This document shows, piece after piece, positions 14,846-21,970 of a stretch of 27,872 nt of DNA. The notes beneath the pieces are model-generated. The model saw only the letters and a program-made list of their open reading frames with translations, was not told the DNA's origin and ran no database searches. Where the stretch lies: the NCBI GenBank assembly GCA_903858085.1, contig CAIOHJ010000094.1, positions 1 through 27,872 on the forward strand. The letters are read 5' to 3'. The stretch's first letter is position 1. The number at the start of each line of letters is the position of its first letter. Both the position numbers and the translations under genes were made by a program. This stretch comes from an uncultured Chloroflexota bacterium. GTDB lineage: Bacteria; Chloroflexota; Anaerolineae; Caldilineales; Caldilineaceae.

Positions 14846-16468
14846 ATGTATGTCCCTCGCCTGACCGAGCTGCCAGCCTGGCAGCAGCTGCTCCAGCATG
14901 CCGCCAGGCTGGGTTCAGTCCATCTGTGCGATCTCTTCGACCAGGATCCGGGCCGCGGCGAACGCATGGTGATCGACGAACTGGGCCTCTATGTCGACTA
15001 CGCCAAGCACCGGGTAACCGCAGAAACGCTGCAGCTGCTGGTCGAGCTGGCCGAACAGAGCAGGCTGCGCCCGCAGATCGACGCCATGTTTGCCGGGGAG
15101 AAGATCAACCTGACCGAAAACCGTGCGGTGTTGCATACGGCGCTGCGTGCCCCGCGCTCTGCCCGCATCTACGTTGACGGCGTCGATGTGGTGCCGGAGG
15201 TCCATGCGGTGCTGGACAAAATGAGCCTCTTTGCCGAGCGTGTGCGTCAGGGGGAGTGGCTGGGCTTCACCGGCCGCCGGATCCGCAACGTTGTCAATAT
15301 TGGGATCGGTGGCTCTGACCTGGGGCCGGTGATGGCGTACGAAGCGCTGCGCCACTACAGCGAACGCAGCCTCTGCTTTCGGTTTGTCTCCAATGTGGAC
15401 GGTACCGACTTTGCCGAGGCGGTGGTCGACCTGGAGCCGGCAGAGACGCTGTTTATTGTCGCGTCCAAGACCTTCACCACCCTGGAGACCATGACCAATG
15501 CCCATTCGGCGCGACGCTGGCTGCTGGCTGCGTTGGGGGACGAGCGTGCGGTGGCCAACCATTTTGTGGCAGTCTCGACCCACGCCACAGCGGTGGCCCA
15601 ATTTGGGATCGACACCGCCAATATGTTTGGCTTCTGGGACTGGGTGGGGGGGCGTTACTCGATGGATTCGGCGATCGGGCTGTCGACCATGATTGCAATC
15701 GGGCCGGCCCAGTTCCGTGCCATGCTCGCTGGTTTTCATGCCATGGACGAGCATTTCCGCACGGCTCCTTTCGAACGCAACATGCCGGTGATCCTGGCCT
15801 TGCTGGCGGTCTGGTACAACAACTTTCTGGGGGCGGAGAGCATTGCCGTGCTCCCCTACGACCAGTATCTCAAGCGGTTTCCCGCCTATCTTCAGCAGCT
15901 GACGATGGAAAGCAACGGCAAGTCCATCACCCTGGACGGCGAGCCAGTCAACTACCCGAGCGGCCCGATCTACTGGGGGGAGCCGGGCACCAATGGCCAG
16001 CATTCGTTCTATCAGCTGTTGCACCAGGGCACCCGGCTGGTGCCTTGTGACTTCATCGGGTTTTGTCGGAGCCTCAACCCGACCGGCGGTCACCACGACC
16101 TGTTGATCTCCAATATCTTTGCGCAGGGAGAGGCGCTGGCGTTTGGCAAGACGACCGATGCCGTGCGTGCCGAAGGGACCCCTGACTGGCTGGCACCGCA
16201 CCGCACGTTTGAGGGAAACCGGCCTTCGACCACAATTCTGGCTGACCAGCTGACGCCGGAGATTTTGGGCAAATTGGTGGCGTTGTACGAACACAGTGTC
16301 TTTGTGCAGGGGGTGATCTGGCAGGTCAACTCGTTTGACCAGTGGGGGGTCGAACTGGGCAAGGTGCTGGCCAGGCAGATTACCGACGAGCTGAGCGCGG
16401 CTGAGCCTGCGCTGCACCATGACAGCTCGACCAACGCCCTGATCCGCCGCTATCGCAGCCGACGTTGA
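14846..16468 (+). CDS. pgi: Glucose-6-phosphate isomerase
   Basis: Predicted 540-residue enzyme that interconverts glucose 6-phosphate and fructose 6-phosphate in glycolysis and gluconeogenesis. Length and motifs match the long bacterial/eukaryotic PGI type: ENRAVLHTALRAP at 91-103, NIGIGGSDLGP at 151-161, the first signature DWVGGRYS at 265-272, and the C-terminal signature running through QVNSFDQWGVELGK. Catalytic residues are all present by alignment to known PGIs: E355 (in MESNGK), H386 (in NGQHSFYQ) and K506. A strong ribosome site AAGGAGGA at 14832-14839 precedes the ATG. A near-perfect intrinsic terminator follows 28 bases after the stop, closing the operon. Confidence 0.98.
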   Translation: MYVPRLTELPAWQQLLQHAARLGSVHLCDLFDQDPGRGERMVIDELGLYVDYAKHRVTAETLQLLVELAEQSRLRPQIDAMFAGEKINLTENRAVLHTALRAPRSARIYVDGVDVVPEVHAVLDKMSLFAERVRQGEWLGFTGRRIRNVVNIGIGGSDLGPVMAYEALRHYSERSLCFRFVSNVDGTDFAEAVVDLEPAETLFIVASKTFTTLETMTNAHSARRWLLAALGDERAVANHFVAVSTHATAVAQFGIDTANMFGFWDWVGGRYSMDSAIGLSTMIAIGPAQFRAMLAGFHAMDEHFRTAPFERNMPVILALLAVWYNNFLGAESIAVLPYDQYLKRFPAYLQQLTMESNGKSITLDGEPVNYPSGPIYWGEPGTNGQHSFYQLLHQGTRLVPCDFIGFCRSLNPTGGHHDLLISNIFAQGEALAFGKTTDAVRAEGTPDWLAPHRTFEGNRPSTTILADQLTPEILGKLVALYEHSVFVQGVIWQVNSFDQWGVELGKVLARQITDELSAAEPALHHDSSTNALIRRYRSRR

Positions 16469-16496
16469 GCAGCTCTGGATCCTCTGTAAGTGGGGT

Positions 16497-16537
16497 GGCT
16501 GGGAGGGCGAAGCAGTGCTTCGCCCTCCCAGCCTTTT
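16497..16537 (+). terminator. Intrinsic terminator after pgi
   Basis: The arms 16497-16513 and 16517-16533 pair as a perfect 17-bp GC-rich stem with a 3-base loop, followed by TTTT at 16534-16537. It lies in the converging gap between pgi and the DUF6159-like gene, but the T-run makes it effective only for plus-strand transcripts. The first 11 bases of the stem, GGCTGGGAGGG, recur at 16552-16562 and could compete for pairing. Confidence 0.9.
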
Positions 16538-16568
16538 GCGCGCCGACGGCAGGCTGGGAGGGGGTGGA

Positions 16569-17474
16569 TCAGGCGGTCGCCCCTTTGGCATGGAAGGCAT
16601 TTTGAATCAAGGTGCGGTCGAACTGTGTGGCGACCTGGCCTTGGGAAGCGTAGCGATAGACAGCTGCCTTGTAGATGCCGCTGAGCGTGCTGTTCAGCAC
16701 CGCCAGCAGGATCAAAGCGCCCCCCCCGATGCCGAGCACGGTCCACAGCAGAGCGGCCACGCTGCTCACCAAAAACAGCGCCAGGAAGGTGAGCACGACG
16801 ACAGCCGCGGCCAGCAGGCCAAAGATGAGGCCCAGCCCGCCGCTGCCGATCAGCTGTTCGCCCCAGGTTTTGCGCAGCAACGATGTGCTTTTCTGGATGG
16901 CACCGAAGGGGCTGGTGGGCTGGTCGGCGATGACTGGGATGACCAGAAAGGTGGCGACGCCCCAGGCCAGATCGCCCAGCGAGGCCAGCAGGTTGCCGGC
17001 CAGGTTGGAACCTTGGCGTTGGTTGCGCAGCAGGCTAAGCACCACCCCAACTGTGGCTTCGATCGCTGCAAAACCCAGGATCAGCCCCAATCGGCTGTTG
17101 GCGATCTGGATTCCTTCTGCGAAGGAGGTGTCGTGGCCGTCGAGTCGGCGCAACGCAGCGCCCGCCATGCCAGTCGCAAAGTAGGTGGCGATGGTGCTGA
17201 TCAACAAATAGTAGACGAAGAGCACGAGGATGCCTGCCACGGCCAGCAGGGGCGAGCCCGTCTCGCCGCTGTCGGCTGCGGCGGAGCTGTTGTTCAACGC
17301 CTGCTGCAGATTCGGATTCAGCGCCACAACCCCGACCAGCACGCCCAGAAGCAGCAGCGAGGCGATGACCACCAGCAGGGCAGAGAGCACTGGAAACCAG
17401 ATCAACGAGGGTTCGCTGCGCACAACACCCCAGGACGATTTGAAAAGCGACCAACTGCGGCCAAAGATGTTCAT
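16569..17474 (-). CDS. Polytopic membrane protein, DUF6159-like
   Basis: Predicted 301-residue integral membrane protein without an assigned activity. The N-terminus NIFGRSWSLFKSSWGVVRSEP resembles the DUF6159 family. At least five hydrophobic segments are visible: near residues 26-50, 78-100, 126-150, 155-180 and a glycine-rich pair near 206-260. There are no recognisable catalytic motifs. The ATG at 17474 is preferred over an in-frame start 24 bases upstream because an AAGGGG-like ribosome site lies about 7 bases before it. A canonical promoter with TTGACA is found about 60-85 bases upstream. It is divergent from the photolyase gene and converges on pgi, so it is probably a single-gene unit. 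Confidence 0.8.
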   Translation of the reverse strand: MNIFGRSWSLFKSSWGVVRSEPSLIWFPVLSALLVVIASLLLLGVLVGVVALNPNLQQALNNSSAAADSGETGSPLLAVAGILVLFVYYLLISTIATYFATGMAGAALRRLDGHDTSFAEGIQIANSRLGLILGFAAIEATVGVVLSLLRNQRQGSNLAGNLLASLGDLAWGVATFLVIPVIADQPTSPFGAIQKSTSLLRKTWGEQLIGSGGLGLIFGLLAAAVVVLTFLALFLVSSVAALLWTVLGIGGGALILLAVLNSTLSGIYKAAVYRYASQGQVATQFDRTLIQNAFHAKGATA

Positions 17475-17531
17475 GGCAGACCCCTTATCAATACGCAAGA
17501 GCAGAATCAGATCGAGATGAAAGCCGGCTCA

Positions 17532-17560
17532 CTCTAACGCAGCACAGTGGCTCTGTCAAG
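17532..17560 (-). promoter_or_regulatory. Sigma-70 promoter for the DUF6159-like gene
   Basis: On the minus strand a perfect TTGACA (complement of 17555-17560) is separated by 17 bases from TAGAGT (complement of 17532-17537). The start point would be near 17525, leaving a leader of about 50 bases before the ATG at 17474. Confidence 0.75.
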
Positions 17561-17722
17561 GCCGCTCAGCAGCAATTCCATTCCTCACCGCCTGCCAGAT
17601 GGGGGATGACCTCATCCTGCGAGCGCTGGTGGGATCCGGTGGGCCGCTGGTTGCACGGGGGCAAGAAGCCGAGTTTTGGGTGGTGCGCCCACACCCCCAG
17701 ATGGGCAGCAGCGCGCCCTCTG

Positions 17723-17731
17723 TGGTAGAAT
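17723..17731 (+). promoter_or_regulatory. Extended -10 just before the photolyase start codon
   Basis: TGG-TAGAAT at 17723-17731 reads as an extended -10 with no obvious -35. Transcription would begin near 17738, only a base or two before the ATG at 17740, and no Shine-Dalgarno is seen. This suggests a leaderless mRNA, unless an in-frame upstream ATG at 17701 and another promoter are used. Confidence 0.4.
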
Positions 17732-17739
17732 GTTGTATC

Positions 17740-19335
17740 ATGTCCCGTATTTCTGTCTGGATTCTTGGTGACCAGCTTCTGCTCGACCATCCCGCACTGG
17801 TGGCAGCCAGTCAGATCGCTGCTCGTCGGGAAATTTGTGTGCTCCTGGTGGAAAGCGCGCAGCGCACAGCTCGCCTGCCCTACCAGCGCAAGAAGCTTGT
17901 GCTGCTCTTCAGCGCCATGCGCCACTACGCTGAAGAACTGCGTGCGCTCGGCTACACGGTTCTCTACCTGCATGCCCGGTCTGTGCAGGAGGCTTTGTGT
18001 CAGCATGTGGCCGACTGGCAGCCGGAACGGCTGTTGACCATGGCGGCCGCCGAGTACCGTGGCCGGCTCTTCCAACAGCAGCGCCTGAGCAGCCTCCTGG
18101 CCATTCCGGTCGAGGTGCTCCCCAACAGCCAGTTTCTGATCGGTCGCTTCACCCCAGGCCCTGCTTCCGGCAAGAAGATGATCCTCGAAAATTTTTACCG
18201 CACAATGCGCCGGCATTGGGGGCTGCTGCTGGACGCAGAGGGCAACCCTCTGGGCGGCCTCTGGAATTTTGACCACGACAACCGCAAGGCCCTGCCCCGC
18301 AGCGGGCTGTCAATCCCTCCCCCGGTCCGTTTTGCCCCCGACCCGTTGACCCGCCAGGTGATGGCGGAGATCGCACAGCTGGAGCACGCTTCCGGCTCTG
18401 TGGATGGATTTGATCTGGCTGTGACCCGCAGCGAGGCGGAAGCAGCGTTCGAAGATTTTTTGTGCCATCGCCTGCCCAACTTCGGCCCCTACGAGGACGC
18501 GATGAGCAGCCGCAGCGCCGTGCTTTTCCATTCGCTGCTCTCCCCCTTTCTGAATCTTGGCCTGCTGGACCCGCTCGACCTGGCCCGTCGCGCCGAACAA
18601 CGCTACGCCGCCGGTCTGGCCCCCCTCGCATCGGTCGAAGGGTTCGTTCGTCAAATCGTGGGCTGGCGCGAGTTTGTTTACTGGCAGTACTGGCAACAGA
18701 TGCCCGGCCTGCTCGACGCCAATGGCTGGCAGCACACCCGGCCCCTGCCCCAGCTCTTCTGGGATGCCGATACCCCGATGAACTGCCTCCGCCATGTGGT
18801 CGGCCGTGTCCTTGAAAACGGCTATACCCACCATATCGAACGGTTGATGGTGATCTGCAATTTTTGCATGTTGGCTGGCATCGACCCTGCCGCGCTCCAC
18901 CAGTGGTTTCTCTCTTTGTATGTAGATGCCTACGAGTGGGTCGTCGCCCCCAACGTGATCGGCATGGGACTCAACGCCGATGGGGGGAAGATTGCAACCA
19001 AACCCTATCTGGCCTCGGCCAGCTACCTGCACAAGATGGGCGATTTTTGCAGCGGCTGTCGCTTCAACCCCAAAACGCGCAGCGGAGAGGGCGCCTGCCC
19101 CTTCAATTTTCTTTACTGGAATTTTCTGCTGGAGCACGAGAGCACCCTGCGCGCCAACCCGCGCTCTGGTCCAGCCGTTTTGGGGCTCAAACACCTCTCT
19201 CCCCCCGAACGCGCCGTGATCCGCCAGCAAGCGGCGGCTTTTTTGGCGGCTCTGCCGCTTTACCCGGCGTCGGCCGGGTCCCAATCTGCGGAGGCAGCCG
19301 GCAGCTGCTCCGCTTCTGGCCAGAGAGCACCGTAG
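17740..19335 (+). CDS. Iron-sulfur photolyase (FeS-BCP/PhrB-type cryptochrome-photolyase family)
   Basis: Predicted 531-residue flavoprotein of the FeS-BCP group, whose studied members repair (6-4) photoproducts with blue light and carry a [4Fe-4S] cluster. The N-terminal Rossmann antenna domain starts WILGDQLLLDHP; the FAD-binding helical domain includes GFVRQIVGWREFVYWQYW at 301-318 and YTHHIERLM at 362-370. All four expected cluster ligands are present at the expected spacing: C349, C437, C440 and C453 (in DFCSGC and GACPF), almost the same numbering as Agrobacterium PhrB. The paired H364-H365 of the repair site is kept. The last ~25 residues are low-complexity and overlap the converging DUF4129 gene by 76 bases. 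An upstream in-frame ATG at 17701 is possible. Confidence 0.93.
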   Translation: MSRISVWILGDQLLLDHPALVAASQIAARREICVLLVESAQRTARLPYQRKKLVLLFSAMRHYAEELRALGYTVLYLHARSVQEALCQHVADWQPERLLTMAAAEYRGRLFQQQRLSSLLAIPVEVLPNSQFLIGRFTPGPASGKKMILENFYRTMRRHWGLLLDAEGNPLGGLWNFDHDNRKALPRSGLSIPPPVRFAPDPLTRQVMAEIAQLEHASGSVDGFDLAVTRSEAEAAFEDFLCHRLPNFGPYEDAMSSRSAVLFHSLLSPFLNLGLLDPLDLARRAEQRYAAGLAPLASVEGFVRQIVGWREFVYWQYWQQMPGLLDANGWQHTRPLPQLFWDADTPMNCLRHVVGRVLENGYTHHIERLMVICNFCMLAGIDPAALHQWFLSLYVDAYEWVVAPNVIGMGLNADGGKIATKPYLASASYLHKMGDFCSGCRFNPKTRSGEGACPFNFLYWNFLLEHESTLRANPRSGPAVLGLKHLSPPERAVIRQQAAAFLAALPLYPASAGSQSAEAAGSCSASGQRAP

Positions 19336-20765
19336 CGCACCGCGGCATACAGGTCAGTCAATTGCTGCAAAGCAGCCTGTTGGGGCGGGGTCAGCCGGTC
19401 CAGCGCTGCGGCGTAGCCGGCAGGGGTGGCGCTGCGCGGCCGCGGCTGGCCCTGGGCCGCCATTGCCGCCAGAAAGGTCTGGTAGCGGGAGCGGACCTCG
19501 CGCCGCAGCGCTGGCTCGCTGTCCAGCGGCAGGAATGCATCTGCCGTCGATGCAGCGGGGCGGCGCAGCTGTTCCCAGAGTGCACGCAGCTGCTCTCCCA
19601 GCAGAGAGCGGGTCAGGATCGACTCGCGCGTCTCTTCGCCGTTGGGGGCTGCACTTCCCCGCAGCAAACGCAAAGACAGGGCAAAGAGTACGGCGGTCAC
19701 GACCAGCACAACCCCGATCGCACCCCAACGGAGCGGTTCTGTCGCCGCAGCGACCACCTCTCCTGCCAGCTGTTCTTGCAGCAACGGCGACAACGGCTGC
19801 ATGGGTGCTGCCTCCAGCGCCATCTCCATCGGCTGCGCGTTGGCCAGCATCGTGCGCAGCCAATCGATCAAGGGGGTCAGCAGCCAAAAGAGCGCGTAGA
19901 CTGCCCCGTACAGCAGGGCAAGCAGCAGCCAGGCCAGCAGGTCGACGACCGGCTCCAACAGCGCCAGCCACTGGGCGATCTGTCCGGGGGCAAGCCATGC
20001 GGAGAGCAGCAGGCCCAGCAGCACCACCGCCCCGATCACAGTGCCCACACTGGCCAGCCAGGAACGGCTGGGCCGCAGGGGGCCCGTGTGGGCCATACTG
20101 CCGCTGTAGAGGGCCCGCTCCATCCCCGCCAGCGCCAAGGCCGCCATGCCGGCGACGACGAAAAGCAGCAGCCAGCCCTGGCTGCCGGCCGCCAGATCTC
20201 CGCTCAACTGGCCAGCCAGCAGCAGCAGCGCAAAGGCGACAGCGCCCGTCTTCCAGGCCCCGGCCACAGCGGCATGGTCGTCCGCCCGCCCCCCATCCAG
20301 AATTCCACGCAGCCACAGACCCGCTGCCGCCAAAAAGGCGAGCACGGCGGGCGGGATCTCGTTTGCCCAGAGCGACCCTTCCCCCGTAGCCAGCTGCAGC
20401 CAGCGCAGATCCCAGGGCGCCAGCGGGGCCCCGTACTCTGCCCAGAGCAACCCCAGCACCGCCAGCAGCCCCACCAACGCCATCCCGGCACGCGCCTGAC
20501 GCGCAGCCAGACCCCGTTCTGCAGCCTGCCGTACCAGCAGCCGCCCGCCCAACAGCAGCGCTGGCAACGCCCCCAAGGGGAGCAGCGGCCCCTGCGCAGA
20601 AGGGGAAAGCCAGGTTTGCAGCCCCAGCAGCCACGGCCAGACCCAGGCAATCCGCATCACGGCCGTCAGCCCCGCCTGCAGCCAGAAGAGCCGGGCTGTT
20701 CCGTCCAGAGAAGGGCTCTCCTGGCCAGCCAGGGGGGCTGCCGCCCCTTGGGGAGTCTTCGGCAT
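19260..20765 (-). CDS. Multi-pass membrane protein with C-terminal DUF4129 domain
   Basis: Predicted 501-residue membrane protein. About ten hydrophobic segments fill residues 20-365, followed by a cytoplasmic or exposed tail. The tail resembles DUF4129, a domain often found with transglutaminase-like proteases: SRYQTFLAAMAAQGQPR, then SATPAGYAAALDRLTPPQQ. No transglutaminase domain or gene is seen nearby. The ATG at 20765 lies 10 bases beyond the stop of the glyoxalase-fold gene, so it is the second gene of that minus-strand operon; a GTG two codons earlier is an alternative. The 3' end overlaps the photolyase tail by 76 bases, unusual but tolerable because both C-termini look unconserved. 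Function unknown. Confidence 0.78.
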   Translation of the reverse strand: MPKTPQGAAAPLAGQESPSLDGTARLFWLQAGLTAVMRIAWVWPWLLGLQTWLSPSAQGPLLPLGALPALLLGGRLLVRQAAERGLAARQARAGMALVGLLAVLGLLWAEYGAPLAPWDLRWLQLATGEGSLWANEIPPAVLAFLAAAGLWLRGILDGGRADDHAAVAGAWKTGAVAFALLLLAGQLSGDLAAGSQGWLLLFVVAGMAALALAGMERALYSGSMAHTGPLRPSRSWLASVGTVIGAVVLLGLLLSAWLAPGQIAQWLALLEPVVDLLAWLLLALLYGAVYALFWLLTPLIDWLRTMLANAQPMEMALEAAPMQPLSPLLQEQLAGEVVAAATEPLRWGAIGVVLVVTAVLFALSLRLLRGSAAPNGEETRESILTRSLLGEQLRALWEQLRRPAASTADAFLPLDSEPALRREVRSRYQTFLAAMAAQGQPRPRSATPAGYAAALDRLTPPQQAALQQLTDLYAAVRYGALWPEAEQLPAASADWDPADAG

Positions 20766-20775
20766 CTGCACAGAC

Positions 20776-21633
20776 TCAGGCAGCGCGCAGCTGAACGACG
20801 TTCGCCGAGGGGTCTGACACTTGCCAGCAATTTGCCGTCTCTGTCGCCGGATAGCCCGCTGCGGCCAGCCGTTCGAGGGCTGCCTCAAGGTCGGCAGGAA
20901 CGGGGACGACCAACTCCCAGCAGAGCAGGCGGGCTGCGGCAGCAGGGGCAGGCGGTGCCCCTTGGCCCGCCCAGGTGTTGAGCCCCAGATGGTGGTGGTA
21001 GCCGCCCGCAGAGACAAAGATCGCCTGCCGGCCAAATCGCTGCATCAGGTCAAGCCCCAGCAATTCGACATAAAAATATTCGGCTGCTGCCAGATCTGCC
21101 ACATGGAGATGGACATGTCCTACTGTCGTCTCTGGCTCCAGCCCGGTCCACGCACGCTGCGGCAGCGCGGCCGCCAGCAGATCGTGCACGTCGAGCGGGT
21201 CGATCGTCATGGTCAGGTTCCCGGCGACCGCAGGCCACTCGGCCCGAGGCCGGTCACGATAGAGCTCAATCCCGTGGCCGTCGGGGTCGGTCAGATAAAG
21301 CGCTTCGCTCACGCCGTGGTCGCTGGCGCCGTCGATCGGGGTTTGGCTCTCCAGCAGGTGGGCCAGCAGACGCCCCAGCGCAGCCCGATCCGGCGTCAAC
21401 AGGGCAAAGTGGTAGAGGCCTGTGTGGTTGCGCTGGACCGAGCGCGCGCCGGGCTGTTCGACCAACCGCAACAGCGCCTCTGTGCCGACCCCCAGAAGCG
21501 CCTCCCCGGCGCTGTGTTGCTGCACCTGCAGCCCGATTTGGTCGGTGTAGTAGCGCAGCGAGCGCTCCAAGTGACCTACGCTGAGAGCCACCACACCGCA
21601 GTGTGTGGCTGGGCCCAACCTGGCTGGAATCAT
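20776..21633 (-). CDS. Two-domain glyoxalase/extradiol-dioxygenase-fold (VOC) protein, CatE-like
   Basis: Predicted 285-residue soluble protein with two vicinal-oxygen-chelate modules, at about residues 12-127 and 172-284, like Bacillus CatE-type ring-cleaving dioxygenases. The first has H75 (GLYHFALLTP) and E123 (DPDGHGIELYRD); the second has GHVHLHVADL at 172-181 and YHHHLGLNTW at 212-221. In CatE the second module carries the metal and ends its site with a glutamate; here that position reads DPSANVVQL, apparently Q281, so metal binding or activity may be altered. The ATG at 21633 is preceded by a GGGAG ribosome site. It is the first gene of a two-gene minus-strand operon, with a hairpin-bearing leader upstream. 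Confidence 0.88.
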   Translation of the reverse strand: MIPARLGPATHCGVVALSVGHLERSLRYYTDQIGLQVQQHSAGEALLGVGTEALLRLVEQPGARSVQRNHTGLYHFALLTPDRAALGRLLAHLLESQTPIDGASDHGVSEALYLTDPDGHGIELYRDRPRAEWPAVAGNLTMTIDPLDVHDLLAAALPQRAWTGLEPETTVGHVHLHVADLAAAEYFYVELLGLDLMQRFGRQAIFVSAGGYHHHLGLNTWAGQGAPPAPAAAARLLCWELVVPVPADLEAALERLAAAGYPATETANCWQVSDPSANVVQLRAA

Positions 21634-21761
21634 TTTTGCTCCCGTGGAATGGCTCTTTTGGCCTGAGGAGAGCGGTCGGCTCGCCTACAGATGTTGGGAG
21701 AAGCGAAAGAACCTCGGTCGTCGATCGGGAGCTCCTGTACAGAGATCGATCTGCTCAAGAT

Positions 21762-21824
21762 ACAAAAAGACCTACCTGTGGTCCCCCGAAGGCTGGATTG
21801 GAGCCAGCCACCACAGGTAGGCTT
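21762..21824 (-). ncRNA. Short structured RNA or 5' attenuator upstream of the VOC gene
   Basis: The predicted transcript starts near 21824 and almost at once enters a hairpin. A 12-bp outer stem pairs 21810-21821 with 21771-21782; a 6-bp inner stem (21804-21809 with 21791-21796) stacks on it, capped by a 7-base loop reading CTCCAAT on the minus strand, with an 8-base bulge (21783-21790) on one side. The 3' side is followed by TCTTTTTG, a terminator-like run. The result would be a ~62-base terminated RNA or an attenuator for the operon behind it. No known riboswitch family was recognised. Confidence 0.5.
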
Positions 21825-21830
21825 ATCTTT

Positions 21831-21859
21831 ACTATAGCACAGCGCCGACAATATTGCAA
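21831..21859 (-). promoter_or_regulatory. Extended -10 promoter for the VOC-DUF4129 operon
   Basis: On the minus strand TTGCAA (21854-21859) is followed after 17 bases by TATAGT (complement of 21831-21836), directly preceded by TGC as extended -10. Transcription would start near 21824, at the edge of the hairpin described separately, about 190 bases before the VOC start codon. Confidence 0.7.
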
Positions 21860-21888
21860 GACCCTTTGCAAACAATGTCAGAGTACAT

Positions 21889-21917
21889 TTCGGTGCAGGG
21901 CAGATTTCGGTTACAAT
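21889..21917 (+). promoter_or_regulatory. Candidate promoter for the aldolase-SDR gene
   Basis: TACAAT at 21912-21917 is a good -10; the element 17 bases upstream, TTCGGT at 21889-21894, is a poor -35. The leader would be about 45 bases. It is divergent from, and close to, the minus-strand promoter at 21831-21859, so the two could share control. Confidence 0.4.
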
Positions 21918-21970
21918 TTGCCCAAAATATCAGTATCCAGCGATCATCCAAAGCGAGTTCGAGGTGTATG

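Larger units (their letters stand above)
21634..21970 (+). other. Divergent regulatory region between the VOC gene and the aldolase-SDR gene
   Basis: No coding region is supported here; the forward frames are short and in one the hairpin translates to a nonsense GLEPAT-type peptide. The stretch holds a minus-strand promoter with an adjacent hairpin and T-run (described separately), a weaker plus-strand promoter, and a 10-bp perfect palindrome AGATCGATCT at 21743-21752 that could be an operator but may be chance. Confidence 0.7.

Noticed and set aside
18864..20981. 705-residue plus-strand open frame
   Set aside because: It overlaps the photolyase gene in another frame and is antisense to the DUF4129 gene; composition is glutamine/arginine-rich shadow sequence.
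21771..21821. tRNA gene or tRNA fragment
   Set aside because: The inner loop is T-loop-like and the plus-strand frame gives a GLEPAT peptide often seen antisense to tRNAs, but there is no acceptor stem, D arm or anticodon arm; the outer 12-bp stem is not tRNA-like.
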